A stretch of 64,000 nt of DNA from the NCBI GenBank assembly GCA_028023455.1, contig JAQFVV010000346.1, forward strand, positions 787,096 to 851,095, read 5' to 3'. Under the pieces are notes generated by a model. That model did no database searches and was not told where the DNA came from. It saw only the letters and a program-made list of their open reading frames with translations. This document shows, one piece after another, positions 47,236-57,949 of the stretch. Both the position numbers and the translations under genes were made by a program. Every line of letters begins with the position of its first letter. Positions within the stretch are counted from its first letter, which is position 1. This DNA is from Epiperipatus broadwayi (Eukaryota; Onychophora; Udeonychophora; Euonychophora; Peripatidae).

Positions 47236-47930
47236 AATTTTTTGCTAAGACATATTGTATATATTAATTATAATTTTCTTTTTAATTTGTAATATGGTAA
47301 ATGTTATCTTTTTTGTAAAAAAAAAAATATGATTTCAAAATATATAAATGTTCAACTTTTGTATTTAAAAATAGAATAAAAAATAACTTTACAAATTATC
47401 CTAACAGGTTTATTCATTATCCCAATGGATAATGCTAAACTGAAATAAATATCACAAATATTAAATCGCTCCACATGGTTAAGAAATTCAGAACCGCTTT
47501 CCATAAAATAAATATATAAATATATTAGAGTCCGTATTTCAAATTAGCCAGACTCAAAATGAGACCATTTTGATATCATTTTGAGGCTGGCTATTTTGGG
47601 GTAATTCAATATTATAACATTAATACGTAAATGAAGTGAGGTTTCAGCGCAGCAGTAGAACAGCAGACTCGGAACTAAACATTCCAGAATTGAATCTCCA
47701 CTGAGTAATGGAAATAAAATTTTAAAAAAAAAATTCAGGTCACTTACATGAATGGAATGATTACGCTTAAAGCAACAATTAACTTTACGATCCTTTTTTT
47801 TTATACTATCATGCAGGTAATAACAGAACAAAATACCTATGTCTCTTGGAGGATATTAATAACGTGATGGTAACAGCAAAGCAATAAGATCAATGAAAAG
47901 AAATGTGAATATTATCACAATGTAATACTA
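47236..47930. other. INTS7 intron with one tRNA-like fragment
   Basis: AT-rich; the tRNA-like fragment at 47641 is listed separately. An open stretch of 95 codons on the minus strand at 47544-47831 spans that fragment and looks like chance. Confidence 0.35.
47641..47706 (+). repeat. tRNA-derived fragment
   Basis: CAGCGCAGCAGTAGAACAGC resembles a D arm and A box, and AATTGAATCTCC about 35 nt later resembles a weakened B box with T arm. ATTCC before it could pair with GGAAC in the anticodon arm. The acceptor stem does not pair. Probably a SINE head or tRNA pseudogene. Confidence 0.4.
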
Positions 47931-48014
47931 CCATATAAAACATCATTATTCTCTCAAATGGCATTCCACATTCCATATAAAACATCATTACTCTCTCAAA
48001 TCACGTTACACATT
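47931..48014. repeat. Two-copy tandem repeat, 42 bp unit
   Basis: CCATATAAAACATCATTA starts at 47931 and again at 47973, and both are followed by CTCTCAAAT. Two units with few differences, so a recent tandem duplication. It lies 155 bp from an INTS7 exon, on the splice-donor side. Confidence 0.8.
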
Positions 48015-48168
48015 TGCTTTCCAAGCAATAATTTGCTCTACTCCAGAGCTCTCTACTACAAGAATTAATGAAAACACTATTATAAAATGTTATTGTTGCT
48101 AATAAAAAAAATTATTTTTTAATTTTATTTGTTGTTATTGTTAAATCAGAAATAATCCAAATTTTTAC

Positions 48169-48276
48169 CTTTTTTCTTTTGAATCGTAAGCTGGGTATAC
48201 AGATCAACAGCTTCTGCAGATATTGCAACATTCCGATGATAACAACACTCATTATATACTTCCAGTAATAGAGAAT
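48169..48276 (-). CDS. INTS7: INTS7 exon, Integrator subunit 7
   Basis: One hundred and eight bases, entering in phase 1 after TTTCCTTTTAG and leaving in phase 1 before GTAAAAAT. It encodes SLLLEVYNECCYHRNVAI and SAEAVDLYTQLTIQKKK. The ECCYH pentapeptide is identical to human INTS7 (QECCYHNNRGIAAHG) and is the clearest single identifier. The following helix parallels the human VRVLTNITVSCQEKD stretch. Flanking introns are 9.2 and 10.9 kb. Confidence 0.9.
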
Positions 48277-50312
48277 CTAAAAGGAAATACGGTACACGTA
48301 GCAATAAATTAAAACACTTTTACACACTTAATACAAAGCAATTCTATACATACTACGCTTATTTATCAACAATACATCAATTATTCTATAAATATGTAAT
48401 ATCAATACCACAACTAACTTTATTGATTTTAATAACATTTTTCTTCAAAAATTTATTCAAAACTTTTACAAGAATATATCACTTCATAAGATCAAAATTC
48501 AGAGAATTTACTGTAGTCTGTTTGTAGTTTGACACATTATATAAATACATGTAATAAGGACTGCTTGGCACAAAGAGTGCATTCACTTTTCATGCCCAAT
48601 CCAAGATCAAATAAATGCTACGGAAAACTTCAAAATAAATATCTGTCTCTAGTCAATTACATTATATTTATGTATAATTTAAATCCCCAAAAGCTATGTA
48701 TAAATGATGATTGTACAACAATTAACAATAAAGAATATAATGGACAAACTATTTTTTAAAGTTCCAATGGTTATATGCTTTTGTTTATTGAGATTACAGG
48801 AAAAAGAGTATAAATTATATATTACTCTGATTTTAACATAGTATAAAATGATCTGAGATTACAATGGACATGTAGAGATTAAAGAAAGTTTCATTTTTCA
48901 TAATATTAACAAAATATAACGAAAGGCAAATATTATTTTTACATAATAACCAAATGCATTGATACTTCTATATAAATTTCATATAAAATAAGTTTATATG
49001 ATATTTACATTTACAAACTGATATTTCTTTAATATTATGAAGTTATTAAAAATAAGAATTTGTCTAACTGTTCAGTCATAATTTCAGAATTATTTGTGCC
49101 ATATTTAAATCAGGCTAATATATAATTTCCACTCTTAATATCTAAAATCAATAAATAAAAGTTTATAATCATCGAAAGTTTAAAGAAAAGATGGTTCATT
49201 TCATCCATTCTATACTTTATCAATTATTGATACATGTGTCATGATGTTTTTATTTCCATTTCAATTTTATACACATCAAGCTATTCATATTTGATACACA
49301 TATATATTGCATGCTGTTATAGCTTGTATTAGCACATTTTAGCAATGGATAACATTTTATCTTGGTTACTGTCCCTAACCCATTTACCTATACTGCATTA
49401 TAATTTTCTAGTTTACAAACAGGCTTGGGTTATTCTTTTCGGATAGATAACTGAAGGAGTTGTACAAAACAAATGAGCGACTAACAATTCTTGGTTAGAA
49501 AAAATGGCAAGGAAGAAAAACCTTAAATCCCTACCAACCAGAAATGGGCTAACCTGATGAGCAGCGATCTTTCCTTCACTTTATAAGGCTGTAGAAAGAA
49601 TTTTTGCTTAAAGTAGAGAATTTAAAAACTGTACAATACTTTTTCTCTTAAAATCATTATTCAAAAATTTATTGAAATAAATACAAGAATATTGCTTTTT
49701 CTATCCGTCTAAAATTAATTATATATGTACAACTAGTAATGCATGCTAGTACAAGCTAGCCACTCAATAATGGCATATATAGATTTAATGTTTTCACGGT
49801 TACATTATGGAGACCACTTATTTTATTGCTTTCTTCTAAAATCAACTTCAAATTAAGTAATGATGAAAGAGAAGAAAATAATCATTTTGTTAATTCACGC
49901 ATTCTGAATAATCAACAATCAAATATATATGAGTGATTGTTCTTGGCTTCACTCTCAAACTCGTTCCTTACTTCATGCTCAATCTCGTTACTAAATGAGA
50001 TCTAATGGTTTTTCTATAAGAACTTGATCTTGACAATGATGAATATTATTTTGTCAAAATGTTGGGAATTAATACACAAAATAATACACCATTTAACCCA
50101 AAAAGTACTCTATTTATATATATATACATCAAATAGAAAGAACTCAAGGATTGGTGAATTATTAAAATAAGTTTGAATTTGCTACATTGTACTTTCAACT
50201 AAAATTAACTTTTCAAACCCAACTTTGTTTTATATCAACGTATTTACATTATAAACTTATCTAGTCTTGAGCATTATACTAACAAGGATATTAAATTTTT
50301 TGAGAGATTCAG
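48277..50312. other. INTS7 intron, no gene seen
   Basis: AT-rich, no protein similarity. Several short open stretches (for example 48529-48759 plus) have no recognisable content. Confidence 0.4.
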
Positions 50313-50380
50313 AATACATTGCTTATAACAGTTCTTTCATATACACTTTAATGCAAACCAACTTTTTTAAAAACTATTTT

Positions 50381-50422
50381 TCTTACAGTTTTGACTGTTC
50401 AGCAGTCTTCATCAGAGCTCTA
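50381..50422 (-). ncRNA. Penelope-type hammerhead motif, G12 lost
   Basis: Minus strand: CTGATGA, A, stem II GACTG with CAGTC around CTGAA, AAAAC in place of GAAAC, then TGTAAG. Core otherwise intact and stem II perfect. The G12 change should prevent cleavage. Confidence 0.5.
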
Positions 50423-50465
50423 TGCTTCACTGCTTTAATTAAAATGACTGTTAAAGCAGTGAAGC

Positions 50466-50510
50466 ATAGAGCTCTGATGAAGACTGCTGGACAATCGAAA
50501 CTGTAAGGAA
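50466..50510 (+). ncRNA. Penelope-type hammerhead motif, stem II mismatch
   Basis: Plus strand: GAGCT, CTGATGA, A, GACTG, loop, CAATC (one mismatch to GACTG), GAAAC, TGTAAGG. Here the core is complete and stem II carries one mismatch, the reverse of its partner at 50381. The two copies together define the consensus. Confidence 0.5.
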
Positions 50511-50581
50511 AATAAAGAATTTTTAAGAAAATTGGTTTGCATTAAAGTATATATGAAAGAACTGTTATAAGCAATATGTAT

Positions 50582-51166
50582 ATCAATATATGAAGATATG
50601 CAAAGAACGTGAAAGAGAAGAATAAGATCATATAATCTTCCAATACAAATAAAAATCAGCTTGTGAAATTTACTGCAGAGAAAGAAAAACAAACTCAAGA
50701 GCTAAAAATTCTTAAACTGAAGGTAGAACAATTACATCACATAATCTCTTAAACAACTAATGTGATTTGTCTTTTTTTACTCATAACATATCAATGGCAA
50801 ATTAGAAACATTATCAATGTGCAGCCTAAATAACCTCTTTATGCATTTTCTGTCCTTCTGCTTATTTATGATCTCCAACATTATTAATTACTTAATGTAA
50901 CTCTATTCTATTTTTGTATTTCTACCAACATGTAGTTATTTGAATATATCACTGAATATATTTTTGGAAAAGTATGATGGTGAAAAAGTGGCATACTTTT
51001 CTTAATGATCTGGTCAAATGCCCCTTATTTTCTTTTAGCAATGTTCATGTTCTTACTGTGAAAAATGTTTTAACCTTGCTCATAAAAAATTATTTTTAAT
51101 GTTTATCTGAAAGTCTGTGATAATGGTATTTTAATTGCAATTATATAGTAGACAATTTCCATTATC
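50582..51166. other. INTS7 intron, no gene seen
   Basis: AT-rich; nothing recognised. Confidence 0.4.
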
Positions 51167-51621
51167 TAATATTAATTGTTAAATGTCTTTAGCAAACTTT
51201 AAACTTCATTCAAACTTTTCAAAGACATTCGACTGTTGATAATAAGACACAAATTAATAGGTAACATATCTCAAATAGTAATATTCTCTTTTCTATTTCA
51301 GATCAATGACTGCTATCAGTATGAGAAATGAACCAAGAATATTTAGATAGTGAATATTGAATTCAAGAGAATAATCTAACCATTAATGACTGTTATTTTT
51401 GACAAAGTAACCTGACTGATTAAAGCATAACCTTCAATTCAATATCTATAAATTTAAAGGTACCTGGTTCAATTCCCATACTAGTATTAGCACTGACCAT
51501 GCCAAAAACATGTGAAGAAGAGACTTCAAATGTGTTATATCTTAACCTTTACGCTATTACTAACAGCTGAATATATTTAAAAAGTTTGAATTTTTCTAAA
51601 GACATTTAACGATTAATATTA
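51167..51621. mobile_element. Foldback MITE family M2, copy 2
   Basis: The left end TAATATTAATTGTTAAATGTCTTTAG and right end CTAAAGACATTTAACGATTAATATTA are near-perfect reverse complements. Inside the left arm, CAAACTTT..AAACTTCATTCAAAC and AAGACACAAATTAATAGGTAAC match copy 1 at 15.0 kb. The centre contains CTGGTTCAATTCCC near 51460, a B-box-like word, perhaps an older tRNA-derived insertion. Confidence 0.6.
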
Positions 51622-53164
51622 AATGATGGACATGGTTCAACATATAATTACAAATTATTTTTTAACTTTTTTAAGCCATCTAACTATACTGCATTATAAA
51701 TTACAAGCTTTTCAAAATCATATGTCTAATGTAATCATAGCCAAAACAACGATCTTTCATAGACTGCTAACAATATGTTTTTAAGTAAAAATTTCCAAAA
51801 GTATGAAAACATTATATATAAAAATACTAGAAAAAAAAGCCATTTTTATAAAGCATATTTCTTTGCTATAACATCTTCACTAATAATTCCTACTTTTTAT
51901 CTCGTAATGACCTTATAGTGCATTGAAATGTACTTCTCATAGCAAAGATTTTATCTACCAATAGAAGTATTGTCCAGTATGGTTTAGTGCAGTGATGCTG
52001 GCACTTCCAATTTTTGAACTTTTATGGACTTCCAAGAAATAATATCATTCAAATTTTAACAGTAGTATTTTAAGCTTTTTATGTCAAGCAAAAAAAATTT
52101 CTTAATAGATGACCGCCCTCTAAAGAAAATCACTGTTTGCTGGCTCACGGATTCAAATCATGGATATAACTGAAATAAACAACGTAATATTGATAGAGAT
52201 TCTGTTATTGCATATACGTTAGATGAAATCTTTGTAAAAATGGAAAAATTCCAAAATTTATTTGAAATCATTACATCTTATAGTAAAATCTTCACGAGAA
52301 TGCTTTCTGACAGGATTAAAAATGACGGCCAAATGCTAATGTAAGAATTGTGTTGCTGCAGACTCCATAACGAATAACATGGCAAATAATGACAAGACCA
52401 ACTGAACTTTACATAAGCATCTCAGTTAGCTTAAAAATATGATTACCTATGAATTAGTCATCTAATATTATGCAAATTAACTGAATTTGGTTCAAAACAT
52501 TAGTAAATATAAATTTAATCATTTTAAATAGGAGAATAAGAGTGAATAAAGGCTTTGGAATGGATATAATGCAAATTTCTTTTCTACCAGAATAAGACCT
52601 ATTAGCAAAAAATCGGCAATACAAATCTTGTTAAAATGCCATTTCTAATGATTTTCTTAGTGCATACATATTTTGGTTTTAGAGCTGAATGGTAGACATT
52701 ACTTCTTTATAATTAAAAATATCCTGGGAAATTCAGAATATATTTAGATGTACTTTAAAGCCATTAAGCAATTTATTTTAATTTTCAAATTACATTTTTT
52801 TTTTTTAATTTATCTTGAGAATTGCGCTAAAAATCTTGACAAATAGAAGATCTTTTTGAAAATAAAAAAACAAAGCAATTATTCAAATCTATAGAAAAGT
52901 ATTTTATCCACTGTTAATAACATTTCCTAGAACAAAGAAGACTTTCCAGATATTCTAAGAAAATACATAGAGATTTAAAGGGTGCGGAATCACTTCCTGC
53001 CCAACATTTCACTCACTTCTTATAATCATTCTCAAGAATCTTCTAACTCAAAATATAGTGATCAAAATAAATAAAAATCTCATACACTTTTAAAAATATA
53101 ACCCTATACATATAGCTACTGTCCATACTATATAAACCTATCTTTGGTTACATTCATTAAAAAC
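51622..53164. other. INTS7 intron, no gene seen
   Basis: AT-rich, without recognisable coding content. Near 52140 the word CGGATTCAAATCATGG resembles a decayed tRNA B box without an A box. Confidence 0.35.
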
Positions 53165-53690
53165 AGATGCTTTAAAACTATAACTTTAAAATTACCATTT
53201 TAAAACCATAATTAATGAAATAATTATTTTGATTCTTTTTCTTCACGTTTGAAATTTTATTATTGATTTTTTCTTTGCCCATTATTATTTAAATTTTATT
53301 CAAATGTTTTTTTTAATAGCGAATTTACTATACTCTTCACCCAACTGCTTTTCCATCCAAACTACTTTTTATTTTTTCAAATATTACATTTTTCATATTA
53401 ATTTTATTGGTACTAATTACTTAGCCGGGATTGGCTAAGTAATTAGTACCATTTTATTTAAGATTGTTTTTTTTTACATATGAATATTAATTTTAAAAAA
53501 ATATATCAGATGGAAAGAAGATGGAGAATAATGAATTTGCTAATTTAGAAAAGATTTGAATAAAATTTAAATAATAATGGGAGAGGTGGAAAATGAATAG
53601 TACATTTTTAAACTGAAGAAAAAGAGTAAAAAAAAATTATGTTTGTTTATAATAGTTTTAATGTTATAGTTTTGATATGTTCTTTTTGTA
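53165..53690. repeat. Imperfect large inverted repeat with tight core
   Basis: Centre: GGTACTAATTACTTAGCC (53409-53426), six bases, then its exact complement (53433-53450). Outward the two halves keep matching loosely: CCCATTATTATTTAAATTTT near 53278 pairs with its complement near 53562, and TTCTTTTTCTTCA near 53234 with TGAAGAAAAAGAG near 53613. Total about 500 bp. It is a decayed foldback element or an inverted duplication, immediately left of the composite insertion at 53.7 kb. Confidence 0.6.
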
Positions 53691-53789
53691 AATGTAATGA
53701 AAAATAGGTATGTATAGCATGACACCACCTCCAAAATATCACATGATCACCATTTCCTATGCTTATATAAATTGTTAAAACAATAAGTA

Positions 53790-54475
53790 AGTGATGTGAT
53801 GTGATATATGATGGCTTCTCCTTAAACGAAGTCAAGAATATCTCAGCAATTATGCCCAGATAAATCTGTTAGCCACTTTATTTTCCATTCCCCATTCTAA
53901 ATTTTCCCATATTCTGCTCCATCCCATTTCCACAACATAATCTTTGTCAACTCTATAACCTTTATATCTAAATCCCCTTTATCTTTTCCCAAACCCAGCA
54001 TAAAAACCAATAATTCACTTTCTGTATAATCACTCTTTTCATATTTATTTTTCCACAACTTCATTATATGCACCCTTTCTGTTTTCAAACATTTACATTC
54101 AATTAACAAATGCCTAATATTTTCTATTCCTTCCTTACATAATTTACAAAATAAATCACCCATATTTTTCCATTTACATGTATATTCTTTTGTAGCTAAA
54201 GATCCTGTTCGAGCTTTAAACAATAAACTACTTTCCTTAATATTATCATATATTAACTCACACCTAATATTCTGTTTATTTCTATATATATTTAAACTCT
54301 TTTTACTCTCCATACTATTTCTCCATCTCTCTAACTCCCTAATCTTTATTAATAAATTTATTCTTTCATCCCATTCCTTACTACTATAACACTCAATAAT
54401 CCTCTTAACACAATCATCCCATTTTTTGTACAAATATACTGATATAAATTCTTTATCCAAATCTTTTGAATGCAA
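53790..54475 (-). pseudogene. LINE-C C-terminal part, antisense copy
   Basis: Open for about 190 codons on the minus strand (54475 down to 53897), the longest open frame in the window. It encodes DLDKEFISVYLYKKWDDCVK, ERWRNSMESKKSLNIYR, TGSLATKEYTCKWKNMGDLF and CKLCKEGIENIRHLLIECKC (the C-x2-C-x8-H-x4-C knuckle, complete here), then a tail with LGLGKDKGDLDIKVIEL. The first eight residues of the frame come from the neighbouring R1 repeat. It lacks RT and endonuclease. This is the best preserved copy of the domain, so the insertion is younger than the copy at 540-3945. Confidence 0.8.
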
Positions 54476-54514
54476 GAAACGTTTGTGCATAAAATCCCTA
54501 TCTACTACCTACTC

Positions 54515-54573
54515 ATCTAACATCCTCAGACTAGTTTCTAATTTGTGGTTTTCATCACTGGGGAGTCTTGGAT
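54515..54573 (-). ncRNA. R1 hammerhead motif, mutated
   Basis: Minus strand: stem I partly kept, core GTGATGA (C3 lost), stem II AAACC(ACA)AATTA, GAAAC, TAGTC, TGAGGA. Loss of C3 should abolish activity. Confidence 0.5.
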
Positions 54574-54681
54574 GAGAGCACTACACCTAGATTTTATGAT
54601 CTAATGCAACTCTCCAGCAGCCAACTTTTATCTATTTAATTAACAATAAGTTATCCTATGATCCAGGTGCAGGGCTCTCAG

Positions 54682-54740
54682 ATAGAAGGCTCCTCACTGA
54701 TAAAAGCCACAAACTAGAAACAAATCTGGGGATATTGGAT
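54682..54740 (+). ncRNA. R1 hammerhead motif, mutated
   Basis: Plus strand: TCCTCA, core CTGATAA (G8 changed to A), stem II AAGCC(ACA)AACTA, GAAAC, AAATC in place of TAGTC, TGGGGA, TTGGAT. Several changes in core and stem III; inactive. Confidence 0.5.
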
Positions 54741-54834
54741 GAGTAAGCTCTAAATAGAAACTTTATGCACAAACTTTTTGCATCCATTGATTACTAAATC
54801 TTGCACTGGGTGGCACTACTGCATGGTCAAGTTT

Positions 54835-55638
54835 TTATATGAGAGATGCAAAAAGTAAGATGAAAATGTTTGGTAGGTTGCAATTTATGGATAATAAAAG
54901 AATAGCCAAAATAGTATTTAATTGGGTTATGAGTAAAGAGCAGGCAACAAGATGGGTGAGAAAGGTAACGTGATATGCAAAAGATTTGGATAAAGAATTT
55001 ATATTAGTATACTTGTACAAAAGGTGAGATGGTTGTGTTAGGAGGATTGTTGAGTGTTATAGTGGTAAGGAATGGGATAAAAAAATAGATGCATTAATAA
55101 AGAATAGGGAGTTGGAGAGATGGAGAACTAATATGGAGAGTAAAAAGAGTTTAAATATATATAGAAGTAAAGGGAACATTGAGTGCGAGTTAATATATGA
55201 TAATAGTAAGGAAAGAAGTTTATTGTTTAAGGCTCGAACGGGATCTTTAGCAACAAGAAAATATACATGTAAATAGAAAAATATGGGTGATTTAGTCTGT
55301 AAATTGTGTAAGGAAGGAATAGAAAATATTAGGCATCTGTTGATTGAATGTAAATGCTTGAAAGAAGAAAGGGTACAAATAATGAAGTTATGAAAGAATA
55401 AATATGAACAAATTGATTATAGAGAAAGTGGGTTATTGTGGGGATTTACATATAAAGGACATAGAGTTGACAAAGATTATGTTGTGGAAATGGGATGGAG
55501 CAGATTATGGGAAAACTTAGGATGGGGAATGGAAGAATGGAAAGGGGAAGTAAAGTGGCTAATAGGTTTCTCTGGGCATAGTTGCTGAGAGATTCCTGAC
55601 TCCGTTTAAGGAGAAGTCACAGTGCATCACATCACAAC
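54835..55638 (+). pseudogene. LINE-C C-terminal part, sense copy
   Basis: Matches the full-length copy from its position 3129 onward: FYMRDAK-like start, SLLFKARTGSLATRKYTC, a stop, KNMGDLVCKLCKEGIENIRH and LLIECKCLKEERVQ, then a frame change and the tail with GAGAGATTCCTGACTCCG and GCATCACATCAC. It is 5'-truncated at 54835 where R1 begins. Two stops and a small deletion break it. Confidence 0.75.
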
Positions 55639-55652
55639 TATGTATAGCATGA

Positions 55653-56429
55653 ATGGTAAATATATATATAATGTCATATTTTTAAAGACGTATAAGATTT
55701 TTATTTACTACATTTTATTTATTTATTTTTTCGTTGAAGATCATCAATGAGAGACAGAAAGTGATTGAATTGTTGGGCAGCAAATTGCATTATCAATTTT
55801 GAATCAAATAAATTAACAAGTTTTAAAAACTAAACTGATGATTATTTGTGGAAATATTGGAATATATATATAAGAAAAGTCACAAAATAAAATGCTTATT
55901 GCTTCCATATTTAAACAATTTCAGTTATCTCAGCTTACAATCACTTGTATAGACGATAACTATACACCCTTTGACAAGCAAAGAATGTTTAGATCAAAAT
56001 AATATTGAACTATTCATAGTTCCATTATATTCATTATAAATAAAAAGGTGGAAAATTTAAAAAATGTAATCAGGTGAATAAAAATAAGTATAAACATGAA
56101 CTTAACATGCTTAACCAATCAAATTACAAAATATTAACTTCTGTTTTGTAGATGTGAATGTATAGGTATGTGCGTCTATATAACAGGAAGTGCTTTACAC
56201 ATAACATCTGCTTATAAATAATTATTATTGTAATAAAATTTATGAAAATATTAAGCACATAACAATCTCCAAACATGATGACTGGGTTATTATCTGACAG
56301 TTAAATGTCTTATAAGAATAAAATTTAAAAATGCAAATAGATGGATAAACAAATTATAAAATTGAATTTTAAAGCATGTTTATCCACCAAAAATAAATAA
56401 ATAGCTAACTTTTTCATATGGAGATGTAT
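55653..56429. other. INTS7 intron, no gene seen
   Basis: AT-rich; nothing recognised. Confidence 0.4.
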
Positions 56430-56970
56430 CTGTGGAAGTATAGCTAGGTTTCAGTGAAAAGTTGACTAGTTTTCCCTCCAATTAACAGCAACGTCAACTC
56501 TGAATAATTAACTAAATGTTACATAGCAACATAGTTTAGCTATTCACCATAGATATTTTAAAGTTTTAATATATCTACATCATGAGTTACAAAATGAAAT
56601 GTGATAATGTGTTCCAATCTTTTGCAGACTGTCTTCAATGCTCTCCTGGCCATCATAAAATCTTTCAAACCACTTAAAAGAATTCTTGTTACTCATACTT
56701 TCACTGCTATACACCATTCGAATCATTTCTAAAAGTTTCAATAACAGTTTTGATCAATTTTTTTTACAAAAAAAAAAAATTAGCAGATTGTTTCATTGTG
56801 TTTATGGTATAAAACACATTATCACAGTTTGTGTCATAACTCATAATTCAGACATGCTTTCACTTTAAATTTTTGTAGTGAATAGCTAAGCTATGTTTTT
56901 ATGTAATGCATGTATTGATTCAGAGGTGGCGCTTCAGGTACTTGAAGGAAAATAATCACCTCGTCATTAG
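56430..56970. mobile_element. Foldback MITE family M1, copy 2
   Basis: Shares with 4800-5230 the blocks TAGTTTAGCTATT, GAGTTACAAAATGAAA, CAGACTGTCTTCAATGCTCT, TTTCACTGCTATACA and a right end with ATAATTCAGACATG and AGAGGTGGCGCTTCAGG. Inverted terminal arms are recognisable but more diverged than in copy 1. Non-autonomous. Confidence 0.6.
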
Positions 56971-57234
56971 AATATAGTGATTACATAGCATAAATGACTT
57001 GTACATAACCGAACATAATTCAATAAATAAATAAATATTTAAAAACTACATATTCATAACATATATGACCTGAACTGACAGATATTTAACAGCTAAATGC
57101 TAAATAAGAATGTAATTGACTGAAACATTAAGGAATATCATAATGCCAATGATATAATATTAATCATATTTTCCTAAAGATTATTTTATAAAAAGATAAA
57201 ATGACAAAGAATTAAAAAAACTACAACAAATAAA

Positions 57235-57398
57235 TAATATTTACTGAGGCTATAACCTCGATAATATGCGTATAAAATGCGATAGTAGGGACCTCTACAG
57301 GTGTTTTAACCACAAGCTTGTGGTTAAAACACCTGTAGAGGTCCCTACTATCGCATTTTATACGCATATTATCGAGGTTATAGCCTCAGTAAATATTA
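57235..57398. repeat. Perfect 164-bp palindrome
   Basis: The 82 bases from 57235 to 57316 are exactly the reverse complement of 57317 to 57398, with no spacer. The centre is CACAAGCTTGTG. The arms contain GAGGCTATAACCTCGATA and GACCTCTACAGGTG and are less AT-rich than the flanks. It lies 62 bp beyond the donor of the INTS7 exon at 57460, within the intron. Perfect identity means very recent origin or gene conversion, or a fold-back artefact of sequencing or assembly. Confidence 0.95.
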
Positions 57399-57459
57399 CT
57401 TACGTAATCAATGTGCGTTTAATAAATTTATAATTACAACAAATAAGGTAAATCCTTAC

Positions 57460-57574
57460 CTGAATTGGCATTAAACTTGTCAGCAGCAGGGCTTTTTGCC
57501 AATGTTGTTAAAATAGTAAAGGCAGACAGTTGAAGTTTTTCATTCTGACTATCTAAGATAAGTTTGCATAACAC
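57460..57574 (-). CDS. INTS7: INTS7 exon (first visible), Integrator subunit 7
   Basis: One hundred and fifteen bases entering in phase 0 after TATATTAG and leaving in phase 1 before GTAAGGAT, a strong donor. It encodes VLCKLILDSQNEKLQLSAF, TILTTLAKSPAADKF and NANS. It lines up with human ALCECALQTPYDSLKLGMLS then VLSTLSG..IAIKHYF, part of the N-terminal helical-repeat region. The upstream exon that should end in a WSREN-like stretch was not found in the 6.4 kb to the right edge. The acceptor tract is A/T-rich rather than pyrimidine-rich, the weakest of the set. Confidence 0.85.
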
Positions 57575-57949
57575 CTAATATATAATATATAAAAATATAT
57601 AAATATACACATAAAAAAAAGAATAAAAAATTAACTGAAAGTACTTCTGTGATTTATTATAGTTATTTATAAAATATATTATTACAGTTACAATTCACTA
57701 TTTTTATTATAATTTTATTATATGAACACATATATGTTAAGATTAATCTTTCAGTAAGATTTATAAACAAACATATTTTTGTTTAAAATTAGTGCATTAT
57801 CAAACAAAATCGATATTATTATTAATATATATATTAGCAGTAGTGGTAGTTATCTACAAACAATACGGCCATTCCAATTCAAAAAAAAAAATACTAAGCT
57901 AGAGGCAAGTTAATAATTTAAAAAAAAAACAACAAATATGTCCATGCAT
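57575..57949. other. INTS7 intron, Penelope-tail scrap
   Basis: AT-rich. Near 57625 the words AAATTAACTGAAAGTACTTCTGTG match the Penelope tail at 46050 but without the rest of the element. No exon seen. Confidence 0.4.

Larger units (their letters stand above)
50313..50581. mobile_element. Inverted pair of Penelope terminal repeats
   Basis: Two arms of about 130 bp meet near 50447. Both contain TGCTTATAACAGTTCTTTCATAT, a GCAAACCAA word and the hammerhead motif, on opposite strands. The arms differ at scattered positions. Penelope-like elements often carry an inverted partial copy of their terminal repeat, so this looks like such a terminus without its ORF. Transcribed, it would form a long hairpin. 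Confidence 0.65.
54476..54834. mobile_element. R1 repeat copy 6, inverted arms
   Basis: Left arm (from 54476, with TGTGCATAAAATCCCTATC) and right arm (ending TGGATGAGTAAGC..TTTATGCACAAAC..ATTGATTACT near 54797) are inverted around about 54650, where the unique centre is shortened to about 90 bp. Each arm has a mutated hammerhead. The 3' module is not here but lies 700 bp to the left, across the antisense LINE piece, at 53724-53785. Confidence 0.65.
53724..55638 (+). mobile_element. Chimeric LINE-C/R1 insertion with 14-bp TSD
   Basis: TATGTATAGCATGA occurs at 53710-53723 and 55639-55652, a perfect 14-bp duplication. Between lie an R1 3' module (53724-53785), an antisense 3' part of LINE-C (53790-54475), two inverted R1 arms with two hammerhead relics (54476-54834), and a sense 3' part of LINE-C (54835-55638) ending in that LINE's normal tail. 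The single outer duplication suggests that the chimera arrived as one unit, copied by LINE-C-type machinery from its sense 3' end. Nested insertion followed by rearrangement is the alternative. Confidence 0.65.
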
